Positions 11,642 through 23,042 of a stretch of 64,000 bases of DNA are shown here, one piece after another (positions within the stretch are counted from its first letter, which is position 1; each line of letters opens with the position of its first letter). Made by a program: the position numbers and the translations under genes. The DNA comes from Paramarasmius palmivorus (lineage: Eukaryota > Basidiomycota > Agaricomycetes > Agaricales > Marasmiaceae): contig JAYKXP010000069.1 of assembly GCA_037176845.1 (NCBI GenBank), positions 124,001-188,000 of the forward strand, given 5' to 3'. The notes under the pieces are model-generated. The model searched no databases. It was given only the letters and a program-made list of their open reading frames with translations, and was not told the origin of the DNA.

Positions 11642-13307
11642 CTAAAAAAGGTAACCACCCCATTGCAGCCTGGGCTCAGAGGTGGTCGTAACATTGGGTT
11701 CACGTTCGGTCCATTCAAGAGCAATGGCTGCCAACTGATGAATCAAGGGACGTAGGCTGAATCCTGACAACGATCGCTGGGCTCGATCTATAGCAATAGC
11801 TATGCTTGCAATCCCAACGACTAGCGCAAAGGCAAGAAAGTATTGCCATAGCATCGGCAACGGCTGGAGGTTCAATACATCAGACGTCAGTAATGACGCT
11901 TCACGTCAGTTGCGAACGTACCCATACATGACGCCAAAAGCTTTGCTCGTTGGGAGATTTAGCGACCCAAAGTTTGATACGAGTTTCGGTTCCGAGTTCT
12001 AAATCGGCAGTCGCAATATGCCTCCTCTTTCCATTTGAGGAATAAGCCTGAAGGTGATTTTAATGAATGTTCCATTGACACAACTAATTGTACGCACCAC
12101 TAGAGGGACCAGATGGTTTGCTACTTGATCTGTCAGCTTCGTTGACAGTAAACTCGGAAGAGATTCACCAACCCGGAGAGTGTTCAAGTGTTTGAACGAT
12201 CTGGTAATCAGTGGTGCTGATGTCTATGATCTTGGCTTTTCCCAATGGACTGCCGATGAGCAAATGGGAGCCGTCGTCAATGAATTGGAGATCCAATGAT
12301 ATGTTGTTGTTTTCGTCAAAGTTGTCATGCAAAGGTAATGTGTTCGACAATCTAAGAGGACTGAATAGTTGATATAGGTCGATACCATTGTAAAGGTTCC
12401 ACGTCGCAACCCTCAGGCCGTCAGGAGACATTGCCGAATTACCACTGATCCATATATGAGCTATATCACTTGCTGAGTGAAATGGACGACCTTACGCTTT
12501 GTGTCCCGATCTTATATGCCATTGCACTCGTCCCTCATCCCTCTGTACATTGACGCCGCTGAGAAATTCTTCAGAAACGTATGTGACCTAGAAACCAAGT
12601 CTCGTACTAGATGCCATGATTCTGGTCCACTACAACGATTATGTGTTCCTGAAGGTCTATACTGTGAAGCCCGACCGGCCTCATATATTTAGGTACTTCG
12701 AAGTTCACGCCTAGATAACGAGTTGGTGGGGGCCTGAAATGAGAAGCCACAATCCAGGATACTAGGGCAGTAAGTCAGCTGAGGATACTGTACAAAGTTC
12801 AAAGATTTACCACGCGTACACCGCCTAAGTACGGTCACCTCCGCACCATGCGCTACAAGAAGGCGAGAATATCTATGGTCGTAATGCATTTTGCTGACTG
12901 GATGGCCCAGCCCAGCGATCCGGAATTGGTTAGAGAGCGAGAAAAAGAAACTAGACCAGCGCGCAGGCTGAATAGCTGAATCAATATAGTCACAGAGGAC
13001 AAAAGTCGAAGCTACGTACCCACTCATTTCTGTACAAGAGAACACGACCATCCGCCATGCCTACGAATAATTCCTTGGAAGACCCTCCCCATCGTACCGA
13101 TAGAGCAACTTTACCTTGCCCCTCGAACCTGGTTTTCAAGTTCTTTAGGTAAGTATCATATACTGAGATACAGCCGCTTTGGGTACAGCATGCGAGGAAA
13201 CGTCCGTCTGGCGAAAAGCTGATGTCGTTGACATCATCTCCAGGTAGAAAGGTGGACGCAAGTTGGTATCTCCAGCCTGTTGAGAGAATCGGCATAGTCG
13301 AGGGCAT
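11642..13307 (-). CDS. WD40-repeat protein with a C-terminal transmembrane helix
   Basis: Eight exons join in frame from the ATG at 13307. Recognisable WD40 blades include DVNDISFSPDGRFLACCTQ, LRVATWNLYNG, a block with FIDDGSHLLIGSPLGKAKII, and HIATADLELGTETRIKLWVA. The last exon carries a hydrophobic helix (LAFALVVGIASIAIAI) followed by an amphipathic tail, so the beta-propeller is probably tethered to an internal membrane with the propeller in the cytosol. Introns are short with GT..AG ends, and no frame break was found. WD40 proteins act as scaffolds; the specific partner cannot be told from sequence. Confidence 0.75.
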
Positions 13308-14009
13308 AGCACGACTGAGTAGAGGTTGCGTATTAAGAGGTCCAGCAGCAGGTTGGTGGATATGCGGGGATAACTGCCAGTAGATCTAGATCTCTCTGAA
13401 GGCGACGCACCCTTGGTGTACCCTGCAAATAAGCGAGAGTCGTGTTACATGCCCATCACGCATGTTGCGCCAGAGGGTGCAAATTAAAAGGAATGCATAT
13501 CACTGATGGCTGCAGATGGCATACGTAAGACTGACTCCGCGGCAGCTCACGTGTCCATAGACGAGACAGTCACAGCAGGACGTGGTTTTAAATGAATGAG
13601 GACCAACCCAAACTATCCGACCCACTCATCCGAATGCAACAAAGAAACCAAGGAATATACGGCAGTCCACGTCGACCCTCTGGGCCCACCAGGAATGTAG
13701 GAAGAAGAGCGACATCTAGAATGGTGCGTGACTCGACGGTTTTCCGTGCCACATTGTGACACCAAAGTGCAGTTTGATATGCCACCATTGGGTACCGGAA
13801 ACCCACGCACGCCCCAAGAATCAATGGACCAGGTAAGCGATCCTTCAGGCCTTTTCCCTCCTTCCTCGACTGATGCCATGGAAAGGGACCTGGATTAATG
13901 GAGGTGCGTCTCTGGCAATACGAAGAGACTCCAGATATAGCTGAAGCCGAGCTCCCAGTCAATATCACAAGGTTTTCGCAGAGTTTCAGGAGCATTCTTT
14001 GGGCAACGA

Positions 14010-15657
14010 ATGCAACCGGTATGGCTTGTTGACTATTTACAGGAAACGTTATTGAGTTGGCATCGTAGGAGGTCGAAATGCATGAGCCTGTTGCACCCAC
14101 GAACGGTGAGGCAGCTCAGGCAGCGGGACCGGTACGTCTCATTGACTTTACAAAAGGCATTATTGACTCGCCACTGTAGGAGGTTGAAATGCAGGGTGAT
14201 CCTGTCGCACCCGTAAATGGCGAGGCAGCTCAGGCAGCGGGGCCGGTACGTCTCGTTGACTTCGCAAGAAACATTATTGACTCGCCACTGCAGGAGGTTG
14301 AAATGCAGGGTGATCCTGTCGCGCCCACAAACGTTGGGGTAGCCCAGGGAAACACTGGAGAAGCTCAAAGGCCAGTAGCCGGGGGTGTAGAGGTACGTAT
14401 ATGGTATCCCTGCCTGGCAAACAGCTAAAGCTCCTCGCAGATGGACATTGTCCGGGCTATGCAAAGCATAAGCGACGGCATGAACATACTACGCAACGAT
14501 ATCCATACGCTGCGCACTGAAGTCAACGGCTTGGCAGAAAACCAGAGAAGAGAAGAGAACGCACCGGAGAACCCGCCCCAGGTCACGTATATTGCTCGTA
14601 AGCCTCGCCAACGCCAAATCCAAATCAATCCCCGAGGAGAACGTTCGCAGACAGAGGCACGTATCCTCAGAGAGACCGTCAACGAGGCTTGGAGGCAGCC
14701 GGTTCCGAGGATGGCTGAGCCCACTGTACAGGAGGTAGCTGCCTATTGGCACATTGTGCAGACTAATCCACTGCCTGATACCTTGCCTCCTATTCATAAT
14801 CTGGCAGCGAGTAAAGAGCAGTTTCCGATCAAGTTTGTTTGGAGTGTAGGGCTGAATGAGCTGCAAAAGCAATGGAATAATGGGATGGCACGATGGTTTG
14901 TAATCAAATGGCTGATTCCGGCGATCAACAAGGAGCTGCCTGGAGCTAGGGATCCAACAAACGACCACCATGTCTCCGACCTCGTCAAGAAAACCAAGCA
15001 ACACGTGAAATACGTAGGTGATAAGCATCAGCACACCGCCGAGAAAAAAGATGCGATTAAGGCTGAAGCTAAGGATGACGGACAGCGTCGACGGGTTAGT
15101 CATATGCCTTCATGAAGAGACCGAGACTCACTCTAACACGGTTACAGATCTTGCGGCGCCGCGTAGAGGAAGTGAAAGGGGAAGCGAACGCGCTGGAAGC
15201 GTTGAGGATTTTGCATGTCGAGGGGATGTCGAGCAATGAGGACTTCACTGATCCCGCGACCGGCACTAGACGACAAGCAATCCACATACACCCCTTCAGA
15301 TCCCAATCTGTGACGAACTTTGTAAGGGGGATTGATGACAGAATACTGTGGGCTGATGTCCACAGCAATGGGACTCGCAACATCGTGAGGGAACCTGGTC
15401 GGCAAGGTCAAAACAGGTCGAGTAGAGGTGGGGCAGGCATGGGGATACCGAAGGGTTGGCCTGAGAACTTCTATAACTGGGAAGCCATTGCACACGCTAA
15501 GAACATGGACATTGCAGAGTTGAAGAGGAGGCTAATGGTACAGCCAGCAAAGCCAGCTTTATTGCAGCTCGCACCCCGTAACCGAGGTAGGAGGTCTGGG
15601 ACTGATGCTTCATCAATGCTGATATCCTTCCAGTTTAGAGGCTATACGCCAGAGTAG
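14010..15657 (+). CDS. Protein with GMSS(D/N)E motif; N-terminal tandem exon repeats (about 466 aa)
   Basis: Six exons: 14010-14018, 14069-14131, 14180-14245, 14294-14392, 14441-15094 and 15148-15657. All introns are phase 0 and 48-53 bp long. Exons 2-4 begin with E-V-E-M and are tandem duplicates, as are their introns. The long exon 5 has a helical start (MDIVRAMQSISDGMNILRND) and a Pro/Arg-rich middle. The last exon has RRRVEEVKGEANALEALRI followed by VEGMSSNEDFTD. The GMSS(D/N)E segment is shared by a multicopy agaricomycete family of unknown function that I associate with transposon-rich regions. No catalytic domain is visible. The start is tentative because only three codons precede intron 1. 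Confidence 0.65.
14019..14293 (+). repeat. Tandem exon-intron duplication
   Basis: A unit of about 111 bp, made of one coding exon of 63-66 bp and one 48-bp intron, is repeated. The intron sequence (GTACGTCT...TTATTGACTCGCCACTG(T/C)AG) is conserved between copies at 14132-14179 and 14246-14293, and a more diverged copy is at 14019-14068. The duplication therefore copied splice sites and exon together and stays in frame. Confidence 0.85.
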
Positions 15658-16148
15658 CAATCATTTGGTTCCTAGGCAATAGACATTAATACTTCATTGA
15701 TATCAATTTTCAACGTTTAAATCCTAACCTGGCGTGGTTTGATATGGCGTTGGCTCGAAATTTCTTCACCATCGTTCAAACGATATATCCTGCGCGGCTG
15801 CATGAGACGGAGTTGTGCCAGAGAGGTAGCCGAACTGCGTGAATGCGAGACCGTATTCGAAAGGCGTAGGGATAGAAGTCAGATTCATCGGAGATATATA
15901 GAGTAACCCATCCCCACTGACTTCCTAGACCCGAACCATTCGAATACGGAGTCACTGTAGCCAATAGTGTACGTCACTGTTGGGTATACCACACGCTTTG
16001 GCCCAAAGGTATGATGAGTACGTGCTGAGATATGGATTTTCGGTTTGATTGGACAGTCATAAAGGCCAGGATGAGTAACAGACTGACTAAATGACCATGA
16101 AACCCCAAAATCTGCCCTGCACATCGAATGTAGACTGTTCGGTACAAC
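15658..16148. other. Intergenic, no supported gene
   Basis: Short open frames occur on the minus strand but lack splice support or coding-like composition. The region lies between the gene ending at 15657 and the inverted palindrome element. Confidence 0.35.
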
Positions 16149-16453
16149 GGATGGTTAACCACCCGCTGCACGAAGTGCCTATGGCGTATAAGCGGAGAGT
16201 TAACTCTCCGATATACTGTCATGGCTTCGTAAGTACTTGAGGACGGGCATATGAGACTGTAAGAGGTCAAGCCAGGACGAGACTGGAGGAAGAACAGCCT
16301 TGTGCACATGATGTGTCAATGATTATGACATGATTAGATAAGATTACACCTCTGTCCATGACTATCAGCAACTTCCCCGTTGCACTGGAGAGGTAACACT
16401 CCATCTGCAGCAATGCCTTCATAGTAATATTTACATTGGAAGGTTAACAGTCC
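16149..16453 (-). repeat. Four-palindrome element, copy E2 (inverted)
   Basis: Palindromes with GTTAAC or GGTAAC centres start at 16149, 16194, 16387 and 16438 (spacings 45, 193 and 51). The one at 16194-16209 (GGAGAGTTAACTCTCC) is perfect. The core is present as GATTAGATAAGATT at 16332-16345, the reverse complement of the core in the other copies, so this copy is inverted. Confidence 0.75.
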
Positions 16454-16711
16454 ACTGTATACACACTCGAGGCACATCGTGACGCGGTGAGCGACTCCCA
16501 ACTAATTGAGCACTAAGATACTCTAGTTTAAAGGTTCTATAGTTAATTACTCTGTATGCCGCAGACCAAGACCATCATGCTATTTGGATTCGGGAACTCT
16601 ATAAGAATGACAGAGCTCGGGATTAACCATAAAAATTGTCAATACCGGATGGCAATGCGGGCTTCGATTTCGTGAAATCGCTGCTGAAGCGGGTAAGAAA
16701 ATTGCTCAATT

Positions 16712-17110
16712 TCAAAGTGTTTTCTCACGAACGTCTTTCAATGGGGCCCAGCACTCGTACGCATGATAAAGTAGAGCGTCTCTTGCCCGCCTAAGCTCGT
16801 CGCGAGTAGTTGGAGAATCCTGGACACTAAAATCAGTCGACCCATCCTCTTAGAAGCGGCACGGTACGTACGAGTGATTCACATTGCCTCCGGATTTCTT
16901 CGTAACGTGCTTCAATCTCTACTCCCACAGATATGTGCTTGTCCAAGTCGCTCCGTAGTTCCCGTATGAAGGCAAGATCCTGGAAGGACTCTATAAGCGT
17001 CCTGTCCTCCGTAAAAGGGTGTAAGGACCTACCGTTTCGACTTTGACTAATTCAGCTTCCAGTTCTTGTAAACACTTGGTGTTATCTTCATTTGGTTCAG
17101 AGGGAGCCAT
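16712..17110 (-). CDS. Small coiled-coil protein (about 100 aa)
   Basis: Three short exons. The ATG at 17110 opens MAPSEPNEDNTKCLQEL. A GTAGGT...TTCCAG intron leads to DLAFIRELRSDLDKHI and EARYEEIRRQC. A GTACGT...GTCCAG intron then leads to DELRRARDALLYHAYE, ending at TGA 16714-16712. Both introns are about 55 bp and keep the frame. Charged heptads run throughout. A further open stretch (FHEIEARIAIRY) lies 60 bp downstream in another frame, so the 3' end may extend to about 16640. The gene is too short and divided to show as one long open frame. Confidence 0.5.
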
Positions 17111-17439
17111 GTTGATTCTATGTTCCCGGCTCAGCCCACGCCTCGCTCTTATAAATCATTGCTGTTTCCTTTGTTCTTCGTATTCCCAACTGAATCGAAA
17201 CTATTCTTTGTCTGTTGAATGGTGGTCAGAACAAGGCAACGCAAGTAGTTCTAACAACCGACGTTTTCAGGGTCCAAAGAAAGGTGCCAAAGGAAAGGAT
17301 CTTGACACATCTTGAAGGTCGAACACGTCTTTGCAGATATCACCCCGAATGATCTGTGACAGTGGGAATACAAACAGAAGACAATGTCATCACTGCGACA
17401 TAAATGTACATGTCACAATTTTGAGTTCATCAACTGAGT

Positions 17440-18600
17440 AAAGGTCGTATGTGCTGTTCTGACCAACGTGGAGGCATTCTTTTATGAACTAGCTGGCGGA
17501 CCTTGAATTAAAGGCGACTACTTAGTTACTGGCTGGCTGAGTTGAGCATGCCTTTCCTGCTGCTGTGAAGAACCTTTAGTACTATGTGTAGCGTGCAAAA
17601 TACGGGGACTCACAGACTCCCTCCACGATCGATACTGACATTGCCATTCCACTTCTACCTCATTAAAATTCCGTCCTCGCTGTTAATTCCGTCGAATATA
17701 GCACGACAGAGTAGTCCGACCTCGGCTGGGTCTGTTCTGAGTGGCTGGACCACCTGAGATAAAATTTCCGAGTCAGAATAAAAGAAAGAACGAGTGCTCA
17801 AAAGTCAATAACGCACCAATTTTCTCTGCGCTGAACCTACGATGCGACGGCCACGTAATGGTCGTATGTGCTGTTCTGACCAACGTGGAGGTATTCTTTT
17901 ATGAACTAGCTGGCGGACCTTGAAATAAAGGCGACTACGTAGTTACTGGCTGGCTGAGTTTGAGCATGCCTTTCCTGCTGCTGTGAAGAATCTTTAGTAC
18001 TGTGTGTAGCGTGCAAAATATGGGGACTCACAGACTCCCTCCACGATCGATACTGACATTGCCATTCCACTTCTACCTCATTAAAATTCCGTCCTCGCTG
18101 TTAATTCCGTCGAATATAGCACGACAGAGTAGTCCGACCTCGGCTGGGTCTGTTCTGAGTGGCTGGACCACCTGAGATAAAATTTCCGAGTCAGAATAAA
18201 AGAAAGAACGAGTGCTCAAAAGTCAATAACGCACCAATTTTCTCTGCGCTGAACCTATGATGCGACGGCATGTTTGGTAGACCAACTTTGACCGAGCCTA
18301 ATCGGGAGCACATCTGATCCATATTTTGTCGAGTCTTCTGACGGATATAACAGGCTTGAGGGTTCGGGACGTTGAATTTTCGAGAGGAGCGTGGACGCGT
18401 TTCAAGACTAAATCAGGTGGCAGTACAGTCAACCAGTCACAGACAGTGTCACTGTTTCAATTTTCGCACTCTCATCCTCCGTTCTGTTTTCCTCTACACC
18501 GCAAAACAGGAGTATTTGAGACATATATCTCGACATCTGCTCCTCAGGCCTCAGCCTCCAAGGTCCAAGTGCGAGTCTCCGGAACCTGCCCATGATCGAT
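17440..18600 (-). CDS. Possible gene with duplicated 3' exons (unresolved)
   Basis: The minus strand shows several coding-like segments: an open stretch from an ATG near 18595 (MGRFRRLALGPWRLRPEEQ), another ending VGLPNMPSHHRFSAEKI just before the tandem repeat, and in each repeat copy a frame with TDPAEVGLLCRAIFDGIN followed by a short QQQERHAQ exon. GT and AG sites flank these, but I could not find a single chain of phases that joins all of them. The gene may be real with altered splicing, or a decayed locus. Confidence 0.25.
17443..18269. repeat. 417-bp tandem duplication (about 98% identical)
   Basis: The block 17443-17859 is repeated at 17860-18269. I count about eight substitutions and one 1-bp indel (GTTGAGC versus GTTTGAGC). 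Both copies read on the minus strand through the same possible exons (see the next entry), so the duplication copied part of a transcription unit. Confidence 0.9.
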
Positions 18601-19600
18601 TCCTTCCGAAGTTCCTGCTCGATGCAGCACTATTACGGTTCCCTGAAGTATTGAAATCGCGAAAAAAGAACTCGACAATTCCAAAATTTGTACTTTGCTG
18701 GAAAGTGAACAACAACAAAGAGCACCCCGGTATTTATCGCGATCGTCTCCCGTACCCTTCCTCCAAGTCTGATGCATACCTTCAGGCCCTTGTATGTCTT
18801 GACACTGCGTAGCCAAATTATTCAAACCGGCGTCCTGGTCATGGAAGAGCCAGTGGACAACCTGAGTTGGCGTGTCTAGTACGTAGCCTGCTTGTAACAA
18901 TGAACTCCGGCAATAATGGGCTCGCGATGTATCAGGAACTTCGAATTCGATACCTTAGTACCCGGTTTGTTGAGCTTCGAGAATTTGCGCTATCTCTTAT
19001 CGTAATGCAGTCTCCAGCATCCTCATTCCATTCCATATGAGGTATATATGAGAGCCACGATGATTGCTTGTATCGGGTGGTGCATACCGATGTACATGGG
19101 ATTCCCTGTTCATCGACGCTGAGGTTCCAGAGATCATCTTGCCTGTTCCGAAATGGGTATCTTTCAAAGTCCCTGGACCGATTTGGATATCATTTTTCCG
19201 GTGAGATCTGGTTCTGGCCGATCGTCCACAAGTGCTCGGTCTTGTCTCTGACTCGGACAACTGTCTATAGCTATCCGTGGCGTCTTCCGAGTAGACTCTT
19301 CTTGTTCCCTTTCCCTTCCAGGAATGAAGGAGCCATCCGAGCGGTAAGCCCAGCAAACAGATCTAGAGCACAAGCTGACGGTAATTCGGCCCCTGTGTCT
19401 GGAAGTAAAGCCCGGTGTCTGCGCGAGTACTTACTACAGTGTGGACAAGTAGTAAAGGAATGTGATAGTGGAGCAGGCGAGATGGCGGAGATGGTGGAGA
19501 GAACGGAACGTGCCCAGGTTCGTGGGTAGAAGTTGATGTTCATGTGTATGTGTGTATCTTCACAGCAATACTTATTCTTTGTTCTCTCAACGAAACCCCG

Positions 19601-21448
19601 ATGCTTTCGAACGTTCAGCACCCCTTGCCTTCGCATTCTTCTTGGTACAATACTACGGATGAACTACTTCGACGTGTGCAGAACAATGCCAGGGATGATA
19701 TGTGGGAGTACCTCTTGACTCTCGCAGATCACAGCAACACCACCACCAAGCAGTCTCTTCAAATCTACGAAGCAGCGCTGAAGTGTTTTCCAAACACTGT
19801 AAGTCCAATTATAGCGTCACTTGAATTCCGTCCTTATGCTTGGAACCGTAATTATAGCCCGCAATACAAGTAGCTCACCTTAGAAGAGCTTTGTGTCAGG
19901 ATAGCGACTATGCCCCGGAGCAAGTACTTGCGCTCTTCAGGAAATATCTGGAGTATCCATCAGTTGCGGTGTGCGCGCTCTACGTGTCCTTCATCAAGTA
20001 AGTTGCTTTCCTATTCCAATAGACAGCGCCTCTCAATGAAACGACTTTACAGGGAACATTCCTTCATGATTCCAACACCAGATATCCATGAATTTGTTCT
20101 TAATCTTGTGGGGCAGGAATACGAAAGCCATGGTCTGTGGACACAGTACCTAAATACATTGGAAGAGGTCCGTATCTTTGTTTTTCTTGTCGTCTGCACT
20201 TCTTGACTCCGCCCTTAGGTTGGAGACCAAACCCTTCGAAGGGCTCTTGTCGACGCAGTGAAGATACCCACGAAGGATCTACCTCAGTTCTGGATTAGAT
20301 TACAGCGCCTCAGCCAACAAGATTCCTCAGACACGATGCATCTGTTACCGCTCCACAAGCGAGCGCTTTTGGTTCGTCACCAAATACAGCACTATGCAGA
20401 AACACTCTATCCTGTGACGAAACCAGGAGTCACCCAGTCTAATCATAGCGACACTTTACTCCTCCCGGCCTCTCCAGTCGCGTCATCCTTCAGCGGACAC
20501 TTAGCCAGGAGATGGGAAGCGTACCTCAGGTGGGAAGAATCTGATCCCCTCAGACTTCGAGACAACGACATGGGAGCGTACAGAAGGCGGCTTGGTAGTG
20601 CGTATCTGAGAGCGACTATAAGGGTGAGATTCTGCCCAGAAATATGGTATGTCTCCTTTTCAATCACAGCTATTGGTTTTCGCAACAAAACATCCTAGGT
20701 ACATGGAATACAGGTGGCGCATAGGTATTGGTACTGATGAAGAAGCTATTGCGAGGCTCAGAGAAGGTATTGAAGCGAACAAAGCCAGGTGAATACATTA
20801 TTTATGCTTGTCTTCAAAGATATACTCATGTCCGGTAGTACACTCTTGAATTTTGCTCTAGCTGACGCCTTAGAAGCGAAGGGCCACGCTAACCAAGTCA
20901 AGAAGATTTATGAAGACCTTTTGATCATCTTGAGAACGACCCTAAATTCAGGTGCCGACGCTGGGTATGCATGTGTTTCTAAGGACCTTGGAGTTGTGTA
21001 TAAGATGTACATGCGTTTCGCCTTCCGCACTCGCAACGTGACTGCTACACGATCCCTCCTCGCACAAGCAACGAAAGACGGCCCTCTTGTGCCCTGGCTA
21101 GTGTATGCAGAGGCGGCAAAGTCGCAGCTTGATTGCGAAGGGAGCAAAGATGTCGCACTCCAAATATTTCATGCTGGTATGACGAACTTCTCCAAGGACA
21201 TCCAGTTTGTTATCTGTTACTTGGAGTGGCTCATTGCCATTGACGCAAGAAAACGTAGGTGATTCGATAAATAAATGGTGAATGTTGACTTATCGCTATC
21301 TTCAGATGCGGAGGCTCTAGTCAACTCCACTGTTTTCAAATTACCCCCTAAAGATGCTGCATACATTCGGGATCGTTGGTTGCGATATATTTACCATGGG
21401 GATGACCTTCAGTCTATTCAGGGAGTAGAGCAAGACAGTGAACACTAA
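19601..21448 (+). CDS. RNA14-like: RNA14/CstF-77-like HAT-repeat protein, short form
   Basis: Seven exons join in frame from the ATG at 19601 to TAA at 21446-21448. The HAT (half-a-TPR) pattern of mRNA 3'-end cleavage factor RNA14/CstF-77 is clear: ARDDMWEYLLTLADHS near the N-terminus, ALFRKYLEYPSVAVCALYVS, a WEAYLRWEESDPLRL block, YMEYRWRIG, then LGVVYKMYMRFAFRTRNV, a W-L-V-Y-A-E-A-A-K-S-Q segment, and FVICYLEWLIAIDARK. RNA14 holds the cleavage factor IA complex together and binds RNA15. The protein stops soon after a RDRWLRYIYHGDD motif, so the C-terminal monkeytail region that binds RNA15 is absent. It may be a diverged paralogue rather than the main RNA14. No frame break was seen. Confidence 0.75.
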
Positions 21449-21916
21449 TGGATTGGGTACGTCATGAGGAGTTGTTCCAGTGTCTTTTAGTTTGAACCTT
21501 TTGCCAGCTGCTTTACTACACGCGTCACTGTCGCAATAAGTGGACGACAGCCAGACTGCTACGCGCGTAAGGAACAGTGTATTAGCTTCTTGAACGGTCT
21601 CGAGATTCGCCGTGAGCATTGGTGGCGTATCTAAGGTCTCAACTCATAACTTATTTCTGGGTTATTTGTAGTTTGGTCTGTCGAGGTTTAATATCGAATA
21701 TCACGTTGTAAACATTGGAAAGAAGGATACCTGAAATAAGTCACGCGACCCTCTTCGCAAGTTCAAGTTTCTCGTAGGCGAATTAAGGCCCGGAGTTTTC
21801 GATTCGTATCATATTCTCTTTTCTTGTACATGCTAGCCATACTTGTAACACAATTTCAGGGTAATCTACATACACATTGATAGATTGACCAGCGGAAAGG
21901 CGCATACATATCGACA
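21449..21916. other. Intergenic between convergent genes, no gene seen
   Basis: The 3' regions of the RNA14-like gene (plus) and the Cys-cluster gene (minus) meet here. No repeat, RNA or supported frame was found. Confidence 0.4.
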
Positions 21917-22882
21917 TCAAGTAAATGCAAATCCAGTAAAGGTTGCAATTGCTCCAACCAAAGCTCCCCCAGCTACTGCTGCAAGACTGCCGACTCCGTG
22001 TCCGTCAGTGCTGGTATCAGCGGATTCCCTCTCAGACAATCGTCTTCGATACGCCTTCTCGACCTCCGTCTCAACCTCCCCTACAATGAGAATGCTCTTC
22101 TCGAATCGAGTGTCCGCAGGAATGATGCGTACATAAAGTCCATCAGGAGGATTGATATCCCTCGCGCTATTTGCGGTGATCACGTATTCATTCACCGCCG
22201 TCAAGGTTCGTAGCTGAGAAAGAAACTGTCGATGTGATTCTTCCGTTGGGGACGTCCCAGTGTGTGTAGCATCTTCATCATGTCCGGATGTTGGATCCTC
22301 AGCTGTCGTGCTCGAGGGAAAAGAGCCATCTGACGAGGATGGCACTGACTTGTTTTGTGGGACTTGCATTACGCCCTTCGCCATCTGCTTGGTTGCGTAA
22401 CCATTGCCATCTGCCCCACTGATATCCATGGTGCCGAAGGCCTCGATGACAGTGTCTAAGGCAGCGTGGGCTTCTCCATCGACAAAGGGACAACCTGACC
22501 GCGGGTGGCCTTTCCTGGGACGGCGACATTTCAAACACTGCGGCGCTTTTCGTCGGGAAGATGGTGCCTCCTCAGCCGTCGTCCTCGATGCTTTCCCCTG
22601 CGAAGTGCGGTTGGTCATGGTATGCGAGTAGTGCAGCTTGACAAAATCATCGTAAGTAACTTGGACAAAAGAAGATCGGGACAAAGACTGACTATCTTGG
22701 TTATCTGATTGATCAAATGAGAGCTTGCGTCGTAGTCTTACGGTCAGATAGGCTAAATCGTCACCTGAGATATCTACCGTGGATTGCTGAATAGGGTCAG
22801 GAACACATTCGCACACGGAAGTACTTTGGCTATGAATGAATCGCATTGCTGCACTCCGGGACGTGGGTGCGTGAGGGTGCAC
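21917..22882 (-). CDS. Protein with a C-x2-C...C cluster and hydrophobic C-terminus (up to 321 aa)
   Basis: One uninterrupted frame. Two starts are plausible: MHPHAPTS at 22882 and MTNRTSQGK at 22618. A short Cys/Arg-rich motif, QCLKCRRPRKGHPRSGCPF, resembles a small zinc-knuckle-like motif found in agaricomycete proteins of unknown role. A Ser/Thr-rich linker follows, then EYVITANSARDINPPDGLY...RIIPAD, and the protein ends with a Gly/Ala hydrophobic segment (SLAAVAGGALVGAIATF) that could insert in a membrane. The upstream extension is in frame, but its composition is less convincing. Confidence 0.55.
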   Translation of the reverse strand: MHPHAPTSRSAAMRFIHSQSTSVCECVPDPIQQSTVDISGDDLAYLTVRLRRKLSFDQSDNQDSQSLSRSSFVQVTYDDFVKLHYSHTMTNRTSQGKASRTTAEEAPSSRRKAPQCLKCRRPRKGHPRSGCPFVDGEAHAALDTVIEAFGTMDISGADGNGYATKQMAKGVMQVPQNKSVPSSSDGSFPSSTTAEDPTSGHDEDATHTGTSPTEESHRQFLSQLRTLTAVNEYVITANSARDINPPDGLYVRIIPADTRFEKSILIVGEVETEVEKAYRRRLSERESADTSTDGHGVGSLAAVAGGALVGAIATFTGFAFT

Positions 22883-23042
22883 GGCTCGTTCCCGGGTGCT
22901 TATTCTTTACCGTGTTTGAAGGGTTAGGTTTCTTACATCCACATATAAGGCCTTCTGCGAATCTTGGAGCACGAGGTGACCCGAGAACACGGGTGAGTGA
23001 GGTGTGAAGAGACATTCTTTGAGAGGAAAAGCTTATAACTAG

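Noticed and set aside
13588..14100. 170-codon minus-strand frame
   Set aside because: It overlaps the start of the better-supported plus-strand gene and has no domain or clear upstream exon.
18997..19636. Minus-strand frames resembling a membrane helix plus charged tail (for example ICLLGLPLGWLLHSW)
   Set aside because: No set of splice sites joins the upstream exon to the helix frame in phase, and the region overlaps the promoter side of the RNA14-like gene.
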